A stretch of DNA of 64,000 bases from Halobacteriovorax marinus (GTDB lineage Bacteria > Bdellovibrionota > Bacteriovoracia > Bacteriovoracales > Bacteriovoracaceae): contig MAAO01000006.1 in assembly GCA_002163155.1 (NCBI GenBank), positions 1,240,001 to 1,304,000 on the forward strand, written 5' to 3'. The position numbers and the translations under genes were made by a program. The notes below the pieces were generated by a model, which was given only the letters and a program-made list of their open reading frames with translations, ran no database searches and had not been told where the DNA came from. Below, piece after piece: positions 8,062 to 15,782 of this stretch. Position 1 is the first letter of the stretch, and every line of letters starts with the position of its first letter.

Positions 8062-9000
8062 CTATTTAGCAAGTCTCTTATAGGAATCTTGGATAATTTG
8101 TTTAAGGTTCTCTACTTTTAAAATTCTAAAAACTTTCTCATTACGGTTCTTAGACTTGTCTAGGTACCTTTTTGAAATCATACAACCTTCAGTTGTATCT
8201 TGAAAATCAGTGGCCCCTTGAATGAGAATACCTTCAACTTCTCCTGTGTTTTGATTAAAGACAGGTGATCCACTATTACCCATATAGGTATCAGTGTTAG
8301 TGATGAAGTAGTTCTTTCTCTTTAAGTAACTAGTATAGGGCTTTAGTAATTCACCAAAACTAAAACCAGAGACTTTAGCGTGATCAGCGATCTTCATAGG
8401 TAGTCCCATGGGATGACCAATAACTACAATTGGTGTTTTTGTTTTTAGATGACCTCTTGTTCTAATAGGTAGAGGAGTTCTGTTTAAAACTGGACGATCA
8501 AGTTGAATGACAGCGTAGTCTTGAACTTTTGTTCCAGAGTCTATTAATTTTCTTTCAATGACTTTCTTACATGAATAGCTATTTGCTTTTGAAATAATTT
8601 GCGTTCCAAGCGTGTAGCCGAAAACCCAAGTATTTTCTTTGCAGCCTGTTTGACTTTTTATACAGTGACCGGCGGTCACAACGATATCTGGCGCCACAAG
8701 AAAACCTGTACAATTTGAAAGGGGAACTTGATCACTAAAACGTTCCTCTTCGCAAATATTATAGGAGAGTCTTAGCGAGAGTTTTTTAAAATTATAAGTA
8801 TCGGGATTTAAAAAATCGGAGAGGAGTTTCTTATTCCAAACCATTGCGGCCACGGCTTCTGAAGCTTGAACAAATCTCTCTTGTCCAAATTCATCAACTT
8901 CGACTCTATTGTCCTCACCATAGATGACCTTGTGGTTGTCTGCATAGGCCTTGGTAGGTGTTAGACTGAGTAGTATGATAAGTAGCGCAATTTTCTTCAT
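8062..9000 (-). CDS. secreted trypsin-like serine protease
   Basis: A signal peptide (MKKIALLIILLSLTPTKAYA) precedes an S1-family domain with the full triad: H112 in VTAGHC, D161 in DYAVIQLDRP and S244 in GNSGSP. Several cysteines, including C97 and C113, suggest disulfides. The short format and the GNSGSPVFN context resemble bacterial glutamyl-endopeptidase-like S1B enzymes. It should act in the periplasm or outside the cell, for example on prey or host protein. GGAGG four bases upstream fixes the start. It is convergent with hemB with eight bases between stops. Confidence 0.9.
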   Translation of the reverse strand: MKKIALLIILLSLTPTKAYADNHKVIYGEDNRVEVDEFGQERFVQASEAVAAMVWNKKLLSDFLNPDTYNFKKLSLRLSYNICEEERFSDQVPLSNCTGFLVAPDIVVTAGHCIKSQTGCKENTWVFGYTLGTQIISKANSYSCKKVIERKLIDSGTKVQDYAVIQLDRPVLNRTPLPIRTRGHLKTKTPIVVIGHPMGLPMKIADHAKVSGFSFGELLKPYTSYLKRKNYFITNTDTYMGNSGSPVFNQNTGEVEGILIQGATDFQDTTEGCMISKRYLDKSKNRNEKVFRILKVENLKQIIQDSYKRLAK

Positions 9001-9132
9001 TAATCCTCCGAGAACGCGATATTAGGCTCAAGTAGGACTGTATTCAATGCGTTGTGTAACATTTTCTTCGGGCTCTTTTATTGACGAAGGCCTAAGTCTT
9101 GATTTTTACTTAATCATTCACGGAGTTTGCAA

Positions 9133-9846
9133 ATGGTATTTTCAAATAATATTGGTGTCAGGCCTCTATTTGATAGAGTTTCTTGTACTTACACATATCT
9201 TGTTTATGATAGAGAGACTCTAGATGCAGTCATCATCGACCCAGTGAGGGAGACTTTTAGCAGAGACCTAAGAGTTATTAATCAGATGGGGCTTAAGCTG
9301 TCATGGTGTCTTGAGACTCATGTGCATGCGGATCACATCACTTCTGCCGCACTCTTTGTTAAAGAGTTTGGTGTGAAAATTGCTCTCGGTGAGAAAGCGG
9401 ATGTGGAGTGTCGAAACGCTGTCCAATTTTCTGATAATCAATTTTTAGAAGTCACAAAAGATCTTAAAATCAGAGTTATCACAACTCCTGGCCACACTAT
9501 TTGTTCGGTTTGTTTTCATGTAGAAGATTTCTTATTTACTGGAGACACTCTCTTTGTAAGAGGATGTGGCAGAACGGATTTTCAAATGGGTTCTCCTAGA
9601 GATCTCTATGAAAGTGTTCATAGAAAGCTCTATATTTTAAATGATGAAACTAGAGTTCTTCCTGGGCACGATTACAATGGTGAGATGTTTTCCACTATCG
9701 GTGAAGAGAAGAAGTTTAATCCTAGATTACAAGAAAGTAAGGGCCTCGAAGAGTTTACTGAAATCATGAATCACTTAAATCTACCTTACCCGGAGAAAAT
9801 AGACCAGGCGCTACCAGCGAACTTGCGTTGTGGGGAAGAGGCGTGA
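9133..9846 (+). CDS. persulfide dioxygenase-like metallo-beta-lactamase protein (ETHE1 type)
   Basis: ETHE1-type enzymes oxidise glutathione persulfide to sulfite and glutathione. The sequence has HVHADH (residues 63-68), TPGHT (H121), FTGDTL (D138), the family signature GCGRTDFQMG and LPGHDY. The length of 237 aa fits. The start is set at 9133 because CGGAG lies seven bases upstream; a TTG six bases earlier is less likely. Its stop overlaps the start of the next secreted protein (TGATG). A glyoxalase II role is less likely given the GRTDF signature. Confidence 0.88.
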   Translation: MVFSNNIGVRPLFDRVSCTYTYLVYDRETLDAVIIDPVRETFSRDLRVINQMGLKLSWCLETHVHADHITSAALFVKEFGVKIALGEKADVECRNAVQFSDNQFLEVTKDLKIRVITTPGHTICSVCFHVEDFLFTGDTLFVRGCGRTDFQMGSPRDLYESVHRKLYILNDETRVLPGHDYNGEMFSTIGEEKKFNPRLQESKGLEEFTEIMNHLNLPYPEKIDQALPANLRCGEEA

Positions 9847-10370
9847 TGAGAAAACTATTCTTCATTTTGCTAGTACTCTTTTCACAGAGTGCTATTTCAA
9901 AAATCTATTCTGTGAAAAAGAATAAGCTCGTTGTTAGAGTCAGTTTTTCTCCACCTAAGGATTTTCAAATAAAAACTAATTTTCTAAATACTCCTATGAT
10001 CATCTGGGATAAAACTCTCTTGCATCATGGTCCTAGTGTTGGAATCTATCCTGTTAGAGGAATCCAAAAGGGTTTTGCAAATAAGTTGAGTGCAAAATCT
10101 TACTTCAAAGAATTTGAAAAAGAACAAAGACAGAATTTAAAGTCATTAAAAGCAAAGAAAATTAAATTTGGAAAAACTGAAGTTTCAAATGAAATGTTAA
10201 GATTTCAAGTAAGTTATAAATTAGGTAATACAAAAATTTATCTCACAGAGACTCATAAAACTTGTTTAAAGAATTCGCTTAAAATTAGAACAATAGTGAA
10301 AAATATAGATCGTAAGAAGTTTTATCCAGTAATGGATAAGTTGGTGAAAGAAATTAGCTGCGTTAAGTAA
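9846..10370 (+). CDS. secreted basic protein of unknown function (174 aa)
   Basis: Not recognised. The start at 9846 overlaps the previous stop as TGATG and gives a good signal peptide (MRKLFFILLVLFSQSAIS). The mature protein is very lysine-rich, with about 35 lysines, and has two cysteines near the end that could pair. Translational coupling to the persulfide dioxygenase-like gene may be economy rather than shared function. Confidence 0.7.
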   Translation: MRKLFFILLVLFSQSAISKIYSVKKNKLVVRVSFSPPKDFQIKTNFLNTPMIIWDKTLLHHGPSVGIYPVRGIQKGFANKLSAKSYFKEFEKEQRQNLKSLKAKKIKFGKTEVSNEMLRFQVSYKLGNTKIYLTETHKTCLKNSLKIRTIVKNIDRKKFYPVMDKLVKEISCVK

Positions 10371-10496
10371 CTACTTTCTAGTTTGTTTTGATTTCACTCT
10401 AACAGGAACACGATTTTTTTCTAGTTCTTCTCGTCGCTTTATCTCGATAGCAATCATCGAGCCCATTAGGATTCCTGCGATAATTATGATTTCCAT
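10371..10496 (-). CDS. 41-residue single-pass membrane peptide
   Basis: A short minus-strand frame begins with MEIIIIAGILMGSMIAIEIK, one predicted membrane helix, and continues with a strongly basic and polar tail ending RVKSKQTRK. AAGGGAG lies eight bases before the ATG, which is the best evidence that it is translated. Its stop codon directly abuts the stop of the convergent gene at 10370. The function is unknown; small membrane peptides often regulate larger membrane complexes. Confidence 0.6.
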   Translation of the reverse strand: MEIIIIAGILMGSMIAIEIKRREELEKNRVPVRVKSKQTRK

Positions 10497-10606
10497 AGGA
10501 CTATCTCCCTTCTTTCTACGCTCTAATTATTATAGCGTAGATTCCTACTTATCGTATTTTAAAGCGAAAAATTGACTTTTATTCTAGATTGACATGAAAT
10601 TTCAGT

Positions 10607-10656
10607 AAGTTAAGTATCTTAAGACCCATAATTTGGGCATCATTTAGACTTAACTT
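10607..10656 (-). other. stem-loop after the ferredoxin gene
   Basis: AAGTTAAGT (10607-10615) pairs perfectly with ACTTAACTT (10648-10656). Inside it CCCA (10625-10628) can pair with TGGG (10634-10637). It begins at the ferredoxin stop codon on the minus strand and lacks a following T run. Confidence 0.45.
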
Positions 10657-10946
10657 TAAGCTTTTAAGGCCTGCTCAATGGCTGTAATGACTTCATTTGT
10701 TCCCTCATCTGTGAGCCCCGTGAGCCAGACCTGACTTGGGTAGAGGACGCAGGCGATGCCTTCATCACACTTTCCAAGACAACCACTTTTATTGATGCGT
10801 ACACTCTTTCCCCAAATTTCCTTAGACTTTTTCTTAGTGGAGTTTCTCAAGGCCTGGGCCTCACAGAGTTCTCCACCTCGTTCACGCTCTTTAGTACTTG
10901 AGCATTTAGTACAAATAAAGACATGGCATTTTAAATCATTACTCAA
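10656..10946 (-). CDS. thioredoxin-like 2Fe-2S ferredoxin
   Basis: The 96-residue protein has the short thioredoxin-like ferredoxin pattern: cysteines near the N-terminus (HVFICTKCSS, C12 and C15), then SGCLGKCDEG (C56, C60) and a VWLTGLTDE segment before a helical end. Such proteins carry a 2Fe-2S cluster and act as soluble electron carriers. The redox partner cannot be named from context. It is a single gene, divergent from the large gene at 11039. Confidence 0.85.
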   Translation of the reverse strand: MSNDLKCHVFICTKCSSTKERERGGELCEAQALRNSTKKKSKEIWGKSVRINKSGCLGKCDEGIACVLYPSQVWLTGLTDEGTNEVITAIEQALKA

Positions 10947-11038
10947 GGAAACCTCTTTTCAATTGTAAAATAAACTATGAGAGCTTTAGGACTTTTGTTA
11001 TTATTCTATTATTAAAAAACAAATTTCAAAGGTCAACA

Positions 11039-12463
11039 ATGGTATTTCATCCGACGTTAAATCCAGAGCAGAAAGCTCTCGAGATTAATATTAATAATAA
11101 AATTTATGGAACTATCGCAGAAATTGGAGCAGGCCAAGAAGTGGCAAGATTCTTTTTTAGAGCAGGTGGTGCCGCTGGAACAATTGCTAAAACTATTTCA
11201 GCTTATGACATGGTTGTTTCAGATACAATTTATGGAAAAGAGAAAAGTGGACGTTATGTTTGTGAAGATCGTTTGCATAGAATGCTCAATAGAGAGTATG
11301 ACCAATTGGAAACTCGATTGCGAGCGGAAAGAGGTCCTGAGACTCAGTTCTTTGCTTTCGCTGATACTGTTGCTGCCAAGAGTTTTGGAAGTAAGCTAGA
11401 TGGACACGGTTGGCTTGGTGTAAAATTTCAACACAAGCCCGGAGCTTCTGTTAGTGAATGTGTAATACATATTCGTCTCAAGGATAAAGAAAATTTGCAA
11501 CAGCAAGAGGCCATCGGTATTACTGGTGTAAATCTAATCTATGCTTCTCTTTTTTATCATCAAGATTCAATTTCTTTTATTAATTCACTAGAGGAAAGAC
11601 TTTCAACTCAACGAGTGGAAATCGACATGATTCGCGTCTCGGGAGAGGCCTTTAAAAATGTTGATAATAGAGTTCTATCCTTAGAGCTTGTTAAGAGAAA
11701 CTTCTGCCAGGCGATTATGTTTGACTCTGATGGATCTGCTCTTATGGCAACTGACTCACTTTATAAGAAAAATATTCTTGTTTGTCGTGGATCATTTAGA
11801 CCACCAACATTTGTAAATATGGATATGTTGGAGACAGGACTTAGAGATTTTAAAAAGAATTTACCAAAAGAAGAACAAGGTAATATCACCGTTCTTCCTG
11901 AGATAAGTATGTCAAAACTTAAAGAGAGGGGAGAGTTGGATACCAGTGATTTCCTCGCTCGCGTTGATATACTTGCGGCGATGGGACATAAAGTTCTCAT
12001 TTCTAGTTTTGAAAATTTCTTCGAACTCAATACCTATTTAGAGCGCTACTCTAAGAAGAATGTGGCCTTTGTTCTAGGTGTCTATAATTTAGAAGAGATC
12101 TTTGATTTCTCTAAATATGAAAATTACGAATTTGGCCCACTCGCGGGAATAGGCGCATTAGTTGGTAAGAAGACTAAGATTTTTGTCTATCCAGGGAAAG
12201 ACGAAAAACATCCTGATGTGACAATTAATATTGCTAAAATGCGAGTTGATGAAAGACTCACTTTTCTACTCATGTACCTAATGGAAAATGGTCACCTAAT
12301 TGATATTGTAGATTACAATGAAAGTTACAGTACTATTTGGTCAAGAACTGTTATTCGCATGATTCAAGATGGTGTAGACGGTTGGGAAGAGATGGTACCT
12401 AAATTAGTTGCTAAAACAGTTAAGAAGAAGTGCTTATTCGGAGCTTCTAAGTGTGATATTTAA
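11039..12463 (+). CDS. conserved cytosolic protein of unassigned function (474 aa)
   Basis: The N-terminal part (KIYGTIAEIGAGQEVARFFF, then AGTIAKTISAYDM and GKEKSGRYV) belongs to a protein family I recognise by pattern as conserved in several phyla. I recall homologues labelled as TonB-dependent receptor or nicotinate-nucleotide adenylyltransferase, but neither fits: there is no signal peptide, no beta-barrel and no HxGH motif. The protein looks globular and cytosolic, with a second half containing LAAMGHKVLISSFENFFEL. The receiver gene at 12576 follows after 112 bases on the same strand. Confidence 0.7.
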   Translation: MVFHPTLNPEQKALEININNKIYGTIAEIGAGQEVARFFFRAGGAAGTIAKTISAYDMVVSDTIYGKEKSGRYVCEDRLHRMLNREYDQLETRLRAERGPETQFFAFADTVAAKSFGSKLDGHGWLGVKFQHKPGASVSECVIHIRLKDKENLQQQEAIGITGVNLIYASLFYHQDSISFINSLEERLSTQRVEIDMIRVSGEAFKNVDNRVLSLELVKRNFCQAIMFDSDGSALMATDSLYKKNILVCRGSFRPPTFVNMDMLETGLRDFKKNLPKEEQGNITVLPEISMSKLKERGELDTSDFLARVDILAAMGHKVLISSFENFFELNTYLERYSKKNVAFVLGVYNLEEIFDFSKYENYEFGPLAGIGALVGKKTKIFVYPGKDEKHPDVTINIAKMRVDERLTFLLMYLMENGHLIDIVDYNESYSTIWSRTVIRMIQDGVDGWEEMVPKLVAKTVKKKCLFGASKCDI

Positions 12464-12575
12464 TCCTTTTAGAACTAAAGATAAAATCAATCTTTTGGCA
12501 ATAGACATTACCTAATTGCTCAAAAAAAAGATCGGTTTTATACTTAATCATGTTCTTAACAAGGAAGATAATTAA

Positions 12576-12983
12576 ATGAATGGCACGACTCTAATTGATT
12601 GTTTAATCATCGATGATGAAAAAGATATTTGTGAAGTTTTAAAACTCTATTGTGAAAACCTTGGAGTTTTTAGAAATATCATCGTCGCCAGAGATGGCGT
12701 AAGTGGAACAAATAAGCTACATAATCAAAAGTTTGGTCTCATTCTTCTTGATATAAATATGCCTAAGAAATCTGGAATTGATGTGCTCAAGGAATTTGAA
12801 GGAGATCACAAGAACAATATTGAAGATGTGCTTGTTGTCTCTGGAGAGTTGGATAAAACAAAATTACAAAAAATTCTCTCACGTGGTGTGAAGAGTTTTA
12901 TGATAAAACCTTTTGATGAAGGACAATTTCAAGAAAAGGTTCTACCCATTTTAAAAAGTAGTTTGGCCAAGAAGAAAGATTAA
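12576..12983 (+). CDS. stand-alone response regulator receiver protein
   Basis: A single receiver domain (residues 8-125) has acidic residues D13, D14 and E15, the phospho-acceptor D59 in ILLDINMP, switch residue S89 and K111 in MIKPF. There is no output domain. The Ser/Thr-Gly-Glu-Leu switch segment is shared with the receiver at 2215. It may receive phosphate from an unlinked kinase. Its stop overlaps the stop of the convergent MscS gene by four bases. Confidence 0.9.
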   Translation: MNGTTLIDCLIIDDEKDICEVLKLYCENLGVFRNIIVARDGVSGTNKLHNQKFGLILLDINMPKKSGIDVLKEFEGDHKNNIEDVLVVSGELDKTKLQKILSRGVKSFMIKPFDEGQFQEKVLPILKSSLAKKKD

Positions 12984-14701
12984 AGAGATATCTCATCGTC
13001 AGAAAAATTCTTCCCTTGTATACCACTTCTATGATTTTTAGTACTAATCGGAGCTTCTACAATTCTCTTAGCTAGCTCTTTTCCTTTAACTAAACTTTCA
13101 AAATCACATCTCTCACTGCTCTTTTGTTCTTCGTTGTACATGTGAAGAGTTTGTGTTGGAAAGGCAAATTCTACACCCAGCTCATTTGCAAGTCTTAAAA
13201 TATCAATAAGTAGTCTGTGTCTCTCTTGTAATTCAGCTGACCAGTCAGGAACTTTCCAAAAGAGATAAACCATGATGTCTAAACTTGAATCACTCATAGA
13301 ATTGAAATAAACGTGGAAGTAATCCTTCCTTGTCCACTTATGAGAAATAATTAATTGGCGAATACCCTCACAGAGAGCTTCAATTTTTTCTACAGGAGTG
13401 TCGTATTGTACTCCCAGTTTTGTGGAGTATCTTCTGTAAGTTCTCTTACCAAGGTTATCTATAGTGGCATTTATAAGTGTTCCATTTGGCACAGAAATAA
13501 TTGAGTCATAGAAAGTTTTAATACGCGTGGATCTAAGGCCAACTTCTACGACAGTTCCTTCCGTTTTTGAATCGATCACGACCCAGTCGCCGATAGTAAA
13601 AGGTCTATCTAGTAAGACTGTAAGGGATCCAAAAATATTTGAAATAGTGTCTTTAGCTGCTAGAGCAAAAGCGATACCACCGATACCAAGACCAGCTAAG
13701 ATATTTTTCATATCAAGGGTTAGGGAGTCTCCTATGAAAATCAATCCAATACAGAAGATGATAAATTTTGCAGATTTTCGAACTAGGGGAATGAGTACAT
13801 CATCAAATTTATTTTCCGATTCAAGTGCTTTCTTTTCAAGAAATTGGCAAATGACATCGGCCATTTGCGAGGTCGTAAATACAGCTGCAACCGTGAAGGC
13901 CACATAACCTACGCGTAGAAGAAGACTTAGGATATTGTCTGGTAGATCTAGTATGGGTAGTGAGAAAATCCAAAAGGCTGAGAAGAAGAAAATTCCTTGA
14001 GGAGAGAAGAGTCTATCTGTCTTTTGTTTAAAGGCAATATTTTGTTTTGCAAAAACTTTCTTAACTCGCTTTAAAAGAAGAGTTCTTATAAGTCTTTCAA
14101 ATATATGTCCAAGGAACACGACTAAGATTAGAGCAATCCACTGTCCATTTAGTAGAATAAATGAGCGGTGAGCTGTCCAGGCCGGCAAAAGAGCGGTGAG
14201 ACTCTTCTTCCAATTCGTTAATTCAACTACGCCTTTTACGACATCTTTATGGAGCACAGACTTTTCAAAGTCTTGTATAGTGGCAATAGTCTTTGGTGTG
14301 AATCTCCACTTCTTATCATTATCTTGTCCTATAGAAATTTCTAACACTAGGTTTTCTTTACTAGAGACGACTCTCTCTTGCTTGTAAACCCAAATAGTTT
14401 CACTACCCATTCGACTTGGTATTTTTGCAATATTAATATATTCAAGTCTATCTAGCGTATTGATGAGTCGCTTGGCAGCTAACTTCCCTGAGGAGTCTCT
14501 CGAAGTGGCATCTAGCTCAGTTAAATTTAAGGCCTTAAGCCCCAACTCTAGCCCTAGTGGGTCGCCTTGTTTAAAGCCCTTCATAGTCTTTAGAAAATAT
14601 CTCATTGTATCCTGAGGAGATTCTAAGCTCGCAAAGGGATAATTAGCACCATATGTATTGAGGCTGAAAAGAAGTAGGGCAAGTGAGATAATCTTAAACA
14701 T
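12980..14701 (-). CDS. MscS-family mechanosensitive channel
   Basis: A signal peptide and a roughly 160-residue extracytoplasmic domain precede several membrane helices (about residues 185-330). These are followed by the MscS core: pore-helix sequence LAGLGIGGIAFALAAKDTI, then FGSLTVLLDRPFTIGDWV and the beta-domain segment GTVVEVGLRSTRIKT. Length (573 aa) is well above the 286 aa of E. coli MscS, matching the larger MscS-like channels. It should act in the inner membrane as a safety valve under osmotic downshock, useful during growth inside prey. AAAGG supports the start. Confidence 0.93.
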   Translation of the reverse strand: MFKIISLALLLFSLNTYGANYPFASLESPQDTMRYFLKTMKGFKQGDPLGLELGLKALNLTELDATSRDSSGKLAAKRLINTLDRLEYINIAKIPSRMGSETIWVYKQERVVSSKENLVLEISIGQDNDKKWRFTPKTIATIQDFEKSVLHKDVVKGVVELTNWKKSLTALLPAWTAHRSFILLNGQWIALILVVFLGHIFERLIRTLLLKRVKKVFAKQNIAFKQKTDRLFSPQGIFFFSAFWIFSLPILDLPDNILSLLLRVGYVAFTVAAVFTTSQMADVICQFLEKKALESENKFDDVLIPLVRKSAKFIIFCIGLIFIGDSLTLDMKNILAGLGIGGIAFALAAKDTISNIFGSLTVLLDRPFTIGDWVVIDSKTEGTVVEVGLRSTRIKTFYDSIISVPNGTLINATIDNLGKRTYRRYSTKLGVQYDTPVEKIEALCEGIRQLIISHKWTRKDYFHVYFNSMSDSSLDIMVYLFWKVPDWSAELQERHRLLIDILRLANELGVEFAFPTQTLHMYNEEQKSSERCDFESLVKGKELAKRIVEAPISTKNHRSGIQGKNFSDDEISL

Positions 14702-14862
14702 GTTTGGACCTTTAATTGAGTTCTTAAGTATTTTAAATTGTGTCTAGCTAAAAGCAAACAAAAAAAGATTTAATGTGGAAAAAGCAAAAGAGTCAGGCTT
14801 TCAGAGTCTTTACTTAAATTTAGTATTTGTTAGAATAGAATGAACTAATAGATGGAGTAAAT

Positions 14863-15213
14863 GTGAGTAGTGATGTTTTAGAACTTAAGGCCGGTGAATA
14901 TTTGATGAGAGAGTCGGAAGAGAGCTCACAGATGTTCTACTTACAGAGTGGATCTCTTGCGGTATATAAAGTTAAAGGCGGTGCCGAACAACAGATTGGA
15001 ACCATTTATTCCGGAGAACTTGTAGGCGAGATGTCTTTTCTCGATAAACAACCTAGGAGTGCTTCAGTTAGGGCCATCAGTGATGTAAAAGTTCTCATTA
15101 TTCCAAGTGAGAAATTTGAAAAATACTTCGATGATCAACCTGCTTGGTATAAGGCCTTGATTAATACTTTGCTAGATAGACTCAGAAAGGCCAACTCTAG
15201 GGTTCGAATTTAG
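14863..15213 (+). CDS. cyclic nucleotide-binding domain protein
   Basis: A single cNMP-binding beta-roll fills the 116 residues: LKAGEYLMRESEES, LQSGSLAVY, GELVGEMSFLDKQPRSASVRA, then a short helix. The GEMSFLDxxPRSASV stretch is the phosphate-binding cassette with its Glu and Arg. No DNA-binding domain follows, so it is not a CRP-type regulator and probably works by protein contact. The start is the GTG at 14863, with GGAG five bases upstream; the ATG two bases earlier runs into a stop. Confidence 0.88.
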   Translation: MSSDVLELKAGEYLMRESEESSQMFYLQSGSLAVYKVKGGAEQQIGTIYSGELVGEMSFLDKQPRSASVRAISDVKVLIIPSEKFEKYFDDQPAWYKALINTLLDRLRKANSRVRI

Positions 15214-15782
15214 TTAAACCAAATCTTATAGACTTTAAAGAGGCGATTTTTCTCCTCTTCTGAAAAGTTATTTAAATCTACAGAAAGATGATTCAACTTC
15301 ACTAGAGTTTCTAATCCCTTAGGAAGAGAAGTTAACTGATTCCTGTCAAAGTTCACACGTTTGAGTTGTTTTAAATGTGTTATAGATTCACTTAATTCAC
15401 TTATCTTATTATTTGAAATATTTAAAACTTCTAGACTTGTTAGTTCATAGAACCAATTAGGAAGAGTTTCTAATTTATTGGAGCTTAAGTCTAGCGACTT
15501 TAAATTCTTAAAGAGGATCTCACCTTCTGAAATGTTTGAAATGTGAGAATTTTTTACTTTTAAAACTTCTAAATTTTTAAGTTCTAAAATGAATTTTGGG
15601 AAAACTCTCAATTCTGGACAATTGATAGATAGAGATTTTAAACCACTTAATCTTTCTAACTCTTGTGGTAATTCCTCGAGCATACCTCCCATGATCTCTA
15701 AACAATCAAGGGAAGTTTCTTGTAATATTTCTAAAGGAAAAGAGGACTGATTTTTTCTAAGCTTTAAGAGCTTTGAATTCAT
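15210..15782 (-). CDS. leucine-rich-repeat protein
   Basis: About six leucine-rich repeats run from residue 25 to 175 with the pattern LxxLxxLxLxxNxLxxLP, for example LKSLDLSSNKLETLPNWFYE. There is no signal peptide, so it should be cytoplasmic. The ATG overlaps the stop of the 1107-residue gene upstream (TAATG), and AGAGGG inside that gene serves as ribosome site, so the two proteins are translationally coupled. It probably serves protein recognition. Confidence 0.88.
   Translation of the reverse strand: MNSKLLKLRKNQSSFPLEILQETSLDCLEIMGGMLEELPQELERLSGLKSLSINCPELRVFPKFILELKNLEVLKVKNSHISNISEGEILFKNLKSLDLSSNKLETLPNWFYELTSLEVLNISNNKISELSESITHLKQLKRVNFDRNQLTSLPKGLETLVKLNHLSVDLNNFSEEEKNRLFKVYKIWFN

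Noticed and set aside
13527-13907. 126-codon plus-strand frame
   Set aside because: It is antisense to the conserved MscS core and has no ribosome site.
15200-15212. GGGTTCGAATT, reminiscent of a tRNA T-loop
   Set aside because: It is the end of the cyclic-nucleotide-binding gene and no cloverleaf can be drawn around it.
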